From: Fervidobacterium_A thailandense
GTDB lineage: Bacteria > Thermotogota > Thermotogae > Thermotogales > Fervidobacteriaceae
Length of the DNA stretch: 64,000 nucleotides
Reading direction: 5' to 3' (one strand)
NCBI RefSeq assembly: GCF_041505935.1
Contig: NZ_CP140110.1
Shown here: piece by piece, positions 54,542 to 63,820 of the stretch
Position numbering within the stretch: the first letter of the stretch is position 1
Layout of the letters: each line of letters starts with the position of its first letter
Notes under the pieces: generated by a model
Databases searched by the model: none
Told to the model about the DNA's origin: nothing
What the model saw: only the letters and a program-made list of their open reading frames with translations
Program-made: the position numbers and the translations under genes

Positions 54542-55513
54542 TTAAGCTTCCGGTAAGCTCTCAACGATGGTGCTTATCTGATTCAGCGAAGTAAACTTTT
54601 GTGCATCTTTGAGCAAGTTTCCAACCACGTTCTTAACGTACAGAACCTGATGAGTTTTAACATGGTACTCAGCCTTCGCGATCAACTCGGGTGTAAATTC
54701 TGCGTTTCGGTACTTCCCCTTCGTAGTTAGATCAAAAATTAACCTTGCCGTTTGAAAAGCAACAACCTCGAACGCATTCACACACTGTTTACCACCGGAC
54801 CTAATGTACTCTAAAAGACTATTCGGAGAATAGTACTTGATGAAAATCGGACCGTACTTTTTAACATCCGTTATTGCCATATCTGTTAGATTTTCGTTTT
54901 TTACCCTCACCACAAATCTCAACCCTCTCAATCGAACTATGTCATCGATCTGCAGTATTACGTGTTCCGGTACCACTCCGAAATGCAGCAACCCGTGACC
55001 GTACAAAGTTTGTTGAACACTTAACAACTCACAAACAATGTCTTTTACCCTCCGCAAATTTACCGGGGCTTTCTCACGCTTAGCTGGATCGAAGATATCT
55101 CCGTTCTTAGCTAATGCAAGATAGTTGGACTTAATCGCAATGTGCAGATTTTTTCCCCTGATGTACTCGGAGACAAGTACGGGAACTTTAAGGTTATTCC
55201 CTTTTACCGTTGCAGTAAAAAAGTCAACAATTTCTGGAAAACGTGTATCGAACACAACGTTACTCACCCTCGCCATCCTCTCCAGTACTAACTCCTTGAA
55301 AATTGCATCCTCTGTATTCAGGACTTTGTCAAGTTTCGGTAGAGTAGCCACAAGTGTGACCGTCTGAAGATGCTTTCTTCTGACTGGAATTTGAAGAAAC
55401 GTGTCAGAGGTTCTATTCATTCGAACAAAAGTATCTTGAGAACTCGCATCCGTTGGAACCTCATATCCAACGGCTTCGAAATCTAAAAGATTGGCTAACA
55501 TACTCAGATCCAA
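54542..55513 (-). CDS. Pseudokinase-like protein B
   Basis: 323 residues with a kinase-like layout but missing catalytic residues. GHGLLHFGVVPEHVILQID occupies the catalytic-loop position (HxDLKPxN), with Gly for Asp and Val for Lys. No DFG or glycine loop is evident. ITDVKKYGPIFIKYYSPNSL lies where the activation segment would be. TTG 55513 follows AAGGGGGG. It is similar in design to the protein at 55995-56975, so both are probably non-catalytic partners of the true kinase. Confidence 0.65.
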   Translation of the reverse strand: MDLSMLANLLDFEAVGYEVPTDASSQDTFVRMNRTSDTFLQIPVRRKHLQTVTLVATLPKLDKVLNTEDAIFKELVLERMARVSNVVFDTRFPEIVDFFTATVKGNNLKVPVLVSEYIRGKNLHIAIKSNYLALAKNGDIFDPAKREKAPVNLRRVKDIVCELLSVQQTLYGHGLLHFGVVPEHVILQIDDIVRLRGLRFVVRVKNENLTDMAITDVKKYGPIFIKYYSPNSLLEYIRSGGKQCVNAFEVVAFQTARLIFDLTTKGKYRNAEFTPELIAKAEYHVKTHQVLYVKNVVGNLLKDAQKFTSLNQISTIVESLPEA

Positions 55514-55538
55514 GCACGCATCCCCCCTTGAAAGAACA

Positions 55539-55979
55539 TTACAACTTGATCCGAATCTTTAAGCCTATCTTTTGCTTGCCCCAGATTACAACAAAGTTGT
55601 CTGAAGTCTTTGAAAGCTTGTATGGTTTATCCTTTTCCAAAAAGACGTCATTTGCAAACTCATTTCTCAAAAGAACTGACACTTCCCCTGTTCGGATGAT
55701 GTAGTACTCTTCTCCTTCGCGCCGAATTACTATTGCCTTTCTTGAAACCGTCTTCTCATCATCAAAAGGAGTTAGATCGAGGTCAACATCCACCGTCGGA
55801 TGCGCACGTCCTATGGTTATCTCATCGTAGGAAAAGATCCGCTCTAAAACATCTCTTCCCTTAACATGAACCGCTATTTGAACTCCCTTGCCACTTTGAA
55901 GCCGTCCTAAATAACGTTCTACATTGAACAAATCGTCAAATAACCAGTCTTCTAATACGTCAAACATTTGATAAGACAT
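55539..55979 (-). CDS. Short FHA-domain protein
   Basis: 146 residues. After 45 variable residues an FHA fold is visible: EITIGRAHPTVDVDLDL and KTVSRKAIVIRREGEEYYI, with the phosphothreonine-pocket Arg and Ser. The HxA of the usual SxxH motif reads KA, a deviation. AAAAGGGGG precedes ATG 55979. It lies between two pseudokinase genes. Confidence 0.78.
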   Translation of the reverse strand: MSYQMFDVLEDWLFDDLFNVERYLGRLQSGKGVQIAVHVKGRDVLERIFSYDEITIGRAHPTVDVDLDLTPFDDEKTVSRKAIVIRREGEEYYIIRTGEVSVLLRNEFANDVFLEKDKPYKLSKTSDNFVVIWGKQKIGLKIRIKL

Positions 55980-55994
55980 TCCATCACCCCCTTT

Positions 55995-56975
55995 TCAACC
56001 CTCGAGCACCCACTCCAAAACACTCTCAATCTCCCTAAAGCTATTCACATTGTCACAGAACAGCCTATCGGTAAGCTGCAAGATAACCTCCCTAATCAGA
56101 TTTGCACTTGAAAACGGAACACGCAAATGCGCATGCTTTACCAATTCGGCTGTAAACGGCTGTGTTAAGTACGCATTCTCAGTGACAAAATCGAACAACA
56201 AAACTCCTATTTGATAGGACGTAAGTCCAATAACGTTGACCGGGTATTGACCACCAGTGTTCACGTATTCGATGAAAAAGTCTGGGGAATATCGCGGAAC
56301 AATCACTGGACCGTATTTTTCCTGATCAATTGCAGAAGGATCGTGAAGATAACCTTTCACATGTCGCATAATGTGCCTCTCACCGACGAATTTCACCAAA
56401 TAATCGACTTGTAAAATGATGTGAGTTGGATCCAAGGCTGTGTGAACTAACCCTTTAGAGAATAAAAAGCTCTGAAACTCGATGACGTTCGAAAGAATTC
56501 TCTCGACGAACATTTTGAACTTGACTCGACGTGGCATAGGACGCTTAAATGGATCTATTATGTCTTCCTCAAATTTTCCATTCAGGTCCGCGCTCAGTAC
56601 ACCTGCTTCGATACAATGTCTTAGATTCACGTACCCCATGAAACCATTAAAATGTTGTTTAACAATATTAATCCTTGGAACCGTTTTTAGTTTTGAGTAG
56701 TAGACATCTACAATTTCTGGCAGATAAGTTGTTGCAAGATAATTGTTGATCCTTACTATCCGCTCTCCGACTGCGATATGTGGGAAATCTTTGGTACACT
56801 TCCTCAGCCACTCATCACAATGCCGCTGCTTAATGAAAATCAGCTTCTCCGATTCCGGATGCCTGACCAAGTCATACTTGAACATTGTAGCGTCCTTTCT
56901 GAGTTCATTGACCAGCGAACTTGGAACCTTTACCCAACCGGGATTTAACTTAACGCTGATCGTCACATAACTCAC
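55995..56975 (-). CDS. Pseudokinase-like protein A
   Basis: 326 residues, related in layout to protein B. GLVHTALDPTHIILQVD fills the catalytic-loop position without the Asp-Lys-Asn set, and EKYGPVIVPRYSPDFFIEYVN matches the same segment in B (KKYGPIFIKYYSPNSLLEYI). AAGGGGTGA precedes the ATG. It follows the kinase by 10 nt and is probably co-transcribed. Confidence 0.65.
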   Translation of the reverse strand: MSYVTISVKLNPGWVKVPSSLVNELRKDATMFKYDLVRHPESEKLIFIKQRHCDEWLRKCTKDFPHIAVGERIVRINNYLATTYLPEIVDVYYSKLKTVPRINIVKQHFNGFMGYVNLRHCIEAGVLSADLNGKFEEDIIDPFKRPMPRRVKFKMFVERILSNVIEFQSFLFSKGLVHTALDPTHIILQVDYLVKFVGERHIMRHVKGYLHDPSAIDQEKYGPVIVPRYSPDFFIEYVNTGGQYPVNVIGLTSYQIGVLLFDFVTENAYLTQPFTAELVKHAHLRVPFSSANLIREVILQLTDRLFCDNVNSFREIESVLEWVLEG

Positions 56976-56984
56976 CCCTTCAAC

Positions 56985-58046
56985 TTAGAATCGGGAGCCC
57001 CCCAGCGCATTAAACGCCTCCCTTATATCCTCGAGCATTTCATCCGGTGTTTGATAACGCTCATCGGGATTTCTCCGAGTAGCTTTTTGAATGATCTTCT
57101 GAATGTGGGGAAGGGAAGACAACTTTCCATAGTTAAGATTTGCTACCTGGCTGTTCAAAGTCATCGTTGTCTGCGGATGAATCCCAGTTAACATTTGGTA
57201 CATTAACACTCCCAGAGAGTAGATATCGGCGCGATGATTAAACTTATCCTTCATAGAACGATCCTCCACCTCTGGTGCTAAATAACCAGGTGTACTCACA
57301 CCATAATTCAAAATTCGGCCGTCCTTGGAAATAACAGCTGCACCCCCGAAGTCAATTAGCACAAAATTCTCCGAGGGAGTAACTATTATGTTTTCAGGTT
57401 TTAAGTCCTGGTAAACGATGCATTCGATCTTCTCATGATGCGTTCCAATCTTGTACATTTTTCTGAACATCTTGAGCAGTTGTTTTGAAAGCGAAAGCAC
57501 GAGTTTGATCCATTCCGGTGACTTCAGGTCTATGCTCTGAAGATTTCTCTCAAGATAGTCACTAAGTGGCTCTCCTTCAACATACTGGAGCACTATGTAC
57601 GGCTCATCGTATGCAAGCTCGTTCAAGTATGGCTTCCCAGGAGTCACGTACCCTTCTGGCCAATTGATGCTCGGACAATACCCTCTAATCCAATCTCTAA
57701 GAACGGGAGTGTTTGGCACGTTTATCTGCCTGATCACTTCCAAAACTTTCAGTTCGAACTCAATATCAGCCCGCGCTTTGGCAATGAACTCCTTATTGTC
57801 AAGATTTTCCCTTTTTACCCTCCCCTTGTAATCTCTGGCTTTTATTAACACCTTCCTTCCAAAGACATGCAAATCCCTTGCAAACAATATCAATCCAAAA
57901 CCACTTGAAGCACTCAGAACCCCCTCAACAAGGTACCTGTTACCGATCATTTCTGGAACCAGTATTTCTCGATTTCCTTTCCTAATCTTTAAAATGTTCT
58001 CCCCTATCTTCTGAATCTCTTGATCAGCCTTCTTCACACCTGACAT
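56985..58046 (-). CDS. Hanks-type Ser/Thr protein kinase
   Basis: 353 residues, cytoplasmic, no membrane segment. GVLSASSGFGLILFARD is the glycine loop, KVLIKARDY the Lys, CIVYQDLKPENIIV the catalytic loop with Asp near residue 212, FVLIDFGGAA the DFG, GYLAPEVED the APE-like site and RADIYSLGVLMYQML the later Asp. All catalytic positions are present. ATG 58046 follows GGAGGGAAAGG; 33 nt upstream lies island motif copy f. First gene of its unit. Confidence 0.9.
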   Translation of the reverse strand: MSGVKKADQEIQKIGENILKIRKGNREILVPEMIGNRYLVEGVLSASSGFGLILFARDLHVFGRKVLIKARDYKGRVKRENLDNKEFIAKARADIEFELKVLEVIRQINVPNTPVLRDWIRGYCPSINWPEGYVTPGKPYLNELAYDEPYIVLQYVEGEPLSDYLERNLQSIDLKSPEWIKLVLSLSKQLLKMFRKMYKIGTHHEKIECIVYQDLKPENIIVTPSENFVLIDFGGAAVISKDGRILNYGVSTPGYLAPEVEDRSMKDKFNHRADIYSLGVLMYQMLTGIHPQTTMTLNSQVANLNYGKLSSLPHIQKIIQKATRRNPDERYQTPDEMLEDIREAFNALGGSRF

Positions 58047-58079
58047 AACCTTTCCCTCCTTCGACTCAGAAATTATCGA

Positions 58080-58103
58080 TTCCAAATTATCAATGACAAT
58101 TAT
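58080..58103 (-). promoter_or_regulatory. Island motif copy f
   Basis: Minus-strand ATAATTGTCATTGATAATTT, then GGAA; 33 nt upstream of the kinase start, the same distance as copy a. Confidence 0.6.
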
Positions 58104-58129
58104 CATCATCATTGGTATCCGAAAGCATG

Positions 58130-58159
58130 AAAAAAGCGGTAGGGCTTATCCTACCGCTT
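58130..58159 (-). terminator. Terminator at distal end of CRISPR transcript
   Basis: A 10-bp stem AAGCGGTAGG / CCTACCGCTT followed on the minus strand by TTTTTC. It should end transcription from the array before the kinase promoter region. Confidence 0.75.
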
Positions 58160-58597
58160 CCCGAAACACCGAATTTCAAGGCGACTTGAAAATCTCAACG
58201 ATCAATACTAAATATTCCTCAAAACAGTGCACCTGTTATTAACCTCATTATACATATGTATACCTACAATCCCAAACCAATTAGAACTTATGCTTGTCAA
58301 ACAGGACTTATAACTCCTATGCGTCAAAACACTAACCGAACAGAGTTCAAAACCGGCCATTTATTAGTAAAAGGTGAGTAAGAGGCGGGAGGCCTTTCAA
58401 CAGGAAGCCCGTTCATAATGTGGGAAACTTTTCAGACCTGGCAAACTATGCTGGGGTAGAGTTTCCTCTCGATTTACACAGAAAAGCTCATTCCAGAACA
58501 TGTCTATAAAACCTCAACTTCTGTAGAGCCAAAACAAGTTTCCAATTCTCTCAAAGATCTCTCCTAACCTTCCTGGAACGGCCTACAGAATCCAGTA
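58160..58597. other. Region between kinase terminator and array
   Basis: No gene seen. GTTTCC-initiated segments at 58459 and 58539 weakly resemble the CRISPR repeat and may be decayed units. A perfect palindrome TATACATATGTATA lies at 58249-58262. Confidence 0.4.
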
Positions 58598-61500
58598 GTC
58601 TCCTTCTCTTTCAGAGAGAAGTTCCTTTCTGACTTGGCCACCAGAGCACAGCTCAGTTGCTCAGTGACTTATTGTTTCCATCTCTTTCAGAGAGAAGTCC
58701 CCTTCCGACGGGGATGATGTTTGTAAATTTAACAAAACATGACGTAGTAGTTGTTTCCATCTCTTTCGGAGAGAAGTTCCCTTCCGACAGTTTGATTCCG
58801 GTTTCCAAGATCACGGCTGACGACGTACTGGTTTCCATCTCTTTCAGAGAGAAGTTCCCTTCCGACCAAGCACCGTACCTACGAAATAGTAGGTACGGTG
58901 CCGTATCGTTTCCATCTCTTTCAGAGAGAAGTTCCCTTCCGACAGATATTCGGCAAGAAATCTTGCTTGGACTGTTAGAAAAGTTTCCATCTCTTTCAGA
59001 GAGAAGTTCCATTCCGACGAGATAGCGAGAGGTGTTTGGAGTCTTGGAGATTTTCAGGGGCGTTTCCATCTCTTTCAGAGAGAAGTTCCCTTCCGACAAA
59101 AGGTATATGGAGTGTAGGCGAGTACGCCGAGAAGCAGGGTTTCCATCTCTTTCAGAGAGAAGTTCCCTTCCGACATCCAAAATGGCTGGTTGCAGCTGAG
59201 GAAGCGATAATCAAGTTTCCATCTCTTTCAGAGAGAAGTTCCCTTCCGACTTTATGAAGTTTTATTTGGTTGAGGTTGGCAGCATTAACAGTTTCCATCT
59301 CTTTCAGAGAGAAGTTCCCTTCCGACGCATGTGAAACCTGAAAACATTGCTGAAAAGAAGAGATTGTTTCCATCTCTTTCAGAGAGAAGTTCCCTTCCGA
59401 CTGGAGGCCTCTTCAGCAATTAAGAGGCCCGTCACCATCATGTTTCCATCTCTTTCAGAGAGAAGTTCCCTTCCGACTGTCAGCTGTACACAAGTTGGGG
59501 CTCCAGCCAACAGAAGGTTTCCATCTCTTTCAGAGAGAAGTTCCCTTCCGACACGATGTTCGCACGATGCGGCCGTTCCTGGTCATGGCAGAGAGTTTCC
59601 ATCTCTTTCAGAGAGAAGTTCCCTTCCGACAACCTGCCGTGCTCTGCTAAGATAAGAACGAAGTTCGAAGTCGTTTCCATCTCTTTCAGAGAGAAGTTCC
59701 GTTCCGACATCTTCAAGTGGGGCGGTAGAATATCAACAGTTACTGTCGTGTTTCCATCTCTTTCAGAGAGAAGTTCCCTTCCGACAGTCCACGAGGATGA
59801 CATCGATAGGTTTAGTCCACCAGAGGTTTCCATCTCTTTCAGAGAGAAGTTCCCTTCCGACTACGTACGACGAATACATGTCTACAGATTACGCTGACAA
59901 AAGTTTCCATCTCTTTCAGAGAGAAGTTCCCTTCCGACTACCCGACAGGCGGACTTGTTTACATTGACGACGTACTGTGTTTCCATCTCTTTCAGAGAGA
60001 AGTTCCCTTCCGACATTTTAACGAGGATTTTGCAAGAGAGCGGCGTAACATGCTGTTTCCATCTCTTTCAGAGAGAAGTTCCCTTCCGACAATAAGAAGA
60101 CTCTTATCGTTTCAGAACAGGCTATTATCAGTTTCCATCTCTTTCAGAGAGAAGTTCCCTTCCGACATGTCATTATCCGCGCTCGGAAGGAGCGCGGACT
60201 GACACAGGTTTCCATCTCTTTCAGAGAGAAGTTCCCTTCCGACGTTTTGTTGAATAGCAGTATTATGACTAGCGATGGTGTTTAGTTTCCATCTCTTTCA
60301 GAGAGAAGTTCCCTTCCGACCGCGGTTTAAAGTAGCTGATTCAGAACAAGAGCTATATATGTTTCCATCTCTTTCAGAGAGAAGTTCCCTTCCGACACTT
60401 GGCTGGGTATGGCTTGGAACGCGATAGTGGATACGATGTTTCCATCTCTTTCAGAGAGAAGTTCCCTTCCGACGGGTGATGGTTTTTAAGAGTCGCGAGG
60501 GCCGTGTTTATCTGGTTTCCATCTCTTTCAGAGAGAAGTTCCCTTCCGACATTATGATCAAGCGTTGAAGCTTATAATAAGTAGACGGGGGTTTCCATCT
60601 CTTTCAGAGAGAAGTTCCCTTCCGACGCGAAAGGGGTCTGGAGTTTGGGGCCGGCGGGGCCGGCGCGTTTCCATCTCTTTCAGAGAGAAGTTCCCTTCCG
60701 ACTCATATTGGCGGCGTTGAATTAGCATTGGACTTCATATATGTTTCCATCTCTTTCAGAGAGAAGTTCCCTTCCGACCACTTATACGACGTGTACGATT
60801 GGGACAGACAGGAATGGTTTCCATCTCTTTCAGAGAGAAGTTCCCTTCCGACACAGTTAACAGGAAACTGCTTGTAGTTAGCATGAGGGCACTTGTTTCC
60901 ATCTCTTTCAGAGAGAAGTTCCCTTCCGACAAATGGATCGAAGTAGAAATGTCTGTAGTCGGCGGCCGAGTCGTTTCCATCTCTTTCAGAGAGAAGTTCC
61001 CTTCCGACGACGATGGCAGAGTGACGTTCGTTGGGCAGGGCTGGAACTTGTTTCCATCTCTTTCAGAGAGAAGTTCCCTTCCGACTTTGAGATTGTTCGT
61101 GAGTTATCAGAGAGGGAGGCACTCGTTTCCATCTCTTTCAGAGAGAAGTTCCCTTCCGACTTATGTTTTACTTGGTGAAGTTAGGTTGTATTAATCCGAA
61201 GGTTTCCATCTCTTTCAGAGAGAAGTTCCCTTCCGACGTTGATCAGTGCAGGTATATGGAGCCTTGGAGAGTTCAAGGTTTCCATCTCTTTCAGAGAGAA
61301 GTTCCCTTCCGACAGCCTTGGGGATTTTGAAGATCAGGGGGCGTGATGCCCCCCGTTTCCATCTCTTTCAGAGAGAAGTTCCCTTCCGACAACAGGAAGT
61401 TGTTATTAGTGTCTCAAGATTCACTTATAGTTTCCATCTCTTTCAGAGAGAAGTTCCCTTCCGACTTTACATAACGTCAACCCTGGTGGCCCAAGCGGCC

Positions 61501-62770
61501 GCTAGGGGTTTCCATCTCTTTCAGAGAGAAGTTCCCTTCCGACACGGCTAGTTTTCGAGCAAGAAACAGAGCAGGAGTCAGCTAGTTTCCATCTCTTTCA
61601 GAGAGAAGTTCCCTTCCGACTAGGGGCCCCAGCGCCCAGCCTTTTTTATTTTCCCTGTCTGGTTTCCATCTCTTTCAGAGAGAAGTTCCCTTCCGACGTC
61701 CTCCGGAAGGGTGGTTTGACACAGTTTTAATTAGCAAGTTTCCATCTCTTTCAGAGAGAAGTTCCCTTCCGACACAAATGTACGATCTAGTACACTTGGC
61801 AGTTTACGATGGTGTTTCCATCTCTTTCAGAGAGAAGTTCCCTTCCGACATTATAAGCGGTAGTTTCAAAGGAAGGATTTACCAGGTTGTTTCCATCTCT
61901 TTCAGAGAGAAGTTCCCTTCCGACTACATGTTCAGTTGATTTGACTTGAACTTCAATCTCCGCGGGTTTCCATCTCTTTCAGAGAGAAGTTCCCTTCCGA
62001 CGAAACACAGGAACTACTTTGTACTCGTACACGGTGACTTGTTTCCATCTCTTTCAGAGAGAAGTTCCCTTCCGACATTGGTTGCTAAGGATGCACTTAT
62101 ACGTGGTACATTCAAAGTTTCCATCTCTTTCAGAGAGAAGTTCCCTTCCGACTATGATGAGGCCGTTCAATTAGTGCTTGAAAGGAGAGGCAGGTTTCCA
62201 TCTCTTTCAGAGAGAAGTTCCCTTCCGACGCCTTAAGGGAGCTTGTCAAAGACCAAAACATGAATCTCAAGTTTCCATCTCTTTCAGAGAGAAGTTCCCT
62301 TCCGACACACTTACATTTGACAGCCCCGCCGCCGGGGCTTTTTGTCGTTTCCATCTCTTTCAGAGAGAAGTTCCCTTCCGACCGTCGTGGGAAGTTTATT
62401 TCGAGAGGTATTTGGAGTCTGGGTGTTTCCATCTCTTTCAGAGAGAAGTTCCCTTCCGACGTATCTGTGTCAAGAAAAATCAGTTTGTTGCCCCGGTTTC
62501 GGGTTTCCATCTCTTTCAGAGAGAAGTTCCCTTCCGACATTCACGAATCAACTTGTTACTGTCACCGGTTACATTCGTGTTTCCATCTCTTTCAGAGAGA
62601 AGTTCCCTTCCGACAACTCTCCTCTCTGTAGCTGTCGTAAGTGGGGTACATAACTTTGTTTCCATCTCTTTCAGAGAGAAGTTCCCTTCCGACAGCACAC
62701 ATGGATACGTTGCCTGCGGAAGCAGGCGACGCTAGTTTCCATCTCTTTCAGAGAGAAGTTCCCTTCCGAC
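58598..62770 (-). CRISPR. CRISPR array, 55 repeats of 36 bp, 54 spacers
   Basis: The plus strand shows repeats beginning GTTTCCATCTCTTTCAGAGA and ending TTCCCTTCCGAC; spacers are 38-43 bp. The first unit (58598-58633) has four mismatches, and single changes occur at 58674, 58753, 58983 and 59673, so the left end is the old, distal end. The reverse complement ends in ATGGAAAC, like the 8-nt 5' tag of type III crRNAs, so transcription is on the minus strand from a leader right of 62770. The repeat is internally self-complementary (TCTCT/AGAGA). It serves the adjacent type III-B genes. Confidence 0.97.
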
Positions 62771-63448
62771 CCTTGCCTTCCAAAGTCCGCTTAAAAAGTT
62801 GCAATCTGGAACGCGATTTTCCGAACCCCCAAAGTTAGCCATATAAAAATATGTTTGCACCTAGCTAACTATCACTCTAAACCACGTATTGACGCTGAGT
62901 TTAGGTGGGTAAAAACCTTGTTACTCATCCTACAGCCTGAATCCTTAACTTTTGAACATTCGGAGCAATCTTAACATTATCGTAAAGTAGGTTCGGAAAA
63001 AATCGTCCGAAATCGAAAATCACGAATCGATGCGCTTTTTGGAATTTTGATTTTGTGAATCTGGACGGTTGAAGCATAAATACAACGATTAAGCACGATT
63101 TTATGTTATGGATTAGTTGCGAGAAATCGTGTGATGGGGATGTTTTACGAGTGATTGTGAAAAAGTGCTTTACACGATTTCGTGCGTTTTGGTATGTGTT
63201 GTTGAGTGTGCGCTGTTTGAATTATACCACAAAGTTGTTGATTTTTCCACACAAAAGTGCGGAAATTCTTGCTGGAGTCCGTCCCCACTGACCATAAACA
63301 ACGCTGGAACTGTCACACTGTAAACAAGCTTTGAAGATACTCGCAAAAGTATCCCCGAATTTTCTCATGGGAATAGGAGCAGTGGTTTTGACAACTCCGG
63401 TGCGGTTAAGGTTGTAAGCTAACACACCGCACGAAGAATCCTCGCACT
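62771..63448. other. CRISPR leader and AT-rich upstream region
   Basis: The first 160 nt or so to the right of the last perfect repeat should be the leader, read on the minus strand. No strong promoter pair stands out. The rest, to the transposase relic, shows no convincing gene. Confidence 0.5.
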
Positions 63449-63813
63449 TCAGCGCGGGAAGTAGGTCAAAGTACCAGCTGTATCAACATAGTAAGTTCCT
63501 GTCAAAGCTCCATGTTTTATTCTGAGCTCGGGAAACTGTTCGGCAAGTTTTTTAGCCGTAATGCCCTTGAAGAGGTTAACCAACTGTGCTGGCGAGAATT
63601 TTTGTGGGGCTGATATGAACATATTGACACGGCCCAGGTGGATAGACGAGGACAAAATCACTATATATTATGATCCTTAGCGATTTCGTGCAGCAGATTT
63701 TTTAAAAACATGACAGCAGTACTGGCGAGGATGCTACGTTTGCATTTTGGTATCCACACAAAATAGTAGTTTAGGTTATAGTGGGCTCGTCGTGTTTTTC
63801 GAGCGGCAAACAA
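63449..63813 (-). pseudogene. tnpA: Decayed IS200/IS605 TnpA
   Basis: On the minus strand a first piece reads RRAHYNLNYYFVWIPKCKRS and continues to HEIAKDHNI, then stops. After a frame change, LGRVNMFISAPQKFSPAQLV and GITAKKLAEQFPELRIKHG follow, ending GTYYVDTAGTLTYFPR, before the catalytic-Tyr helix. It is homologous to tnpA at 33313 and shows that the ancestral reading lacks the AAAAC expansion. It lies between the leader and cas1. Confidence 0.8.
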
Positions 63814-63820
63814 GTTTCTG

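Noticed and set aside
58653..62838. Many open frames on both strands across 58.6-62.8 kb with repeated SEGNFSLKEMET or FPSLSERSSLPT-like peptides
   Set aside because: They are translations of the CRISPR repeat and spacers, without ribosome sites.
63222..63425. 67-codon minus-strand frame near the leader
   Set aside because: Low-complexity neighbourhood, no family likeness and no clear ribosome site; not called as a gene.
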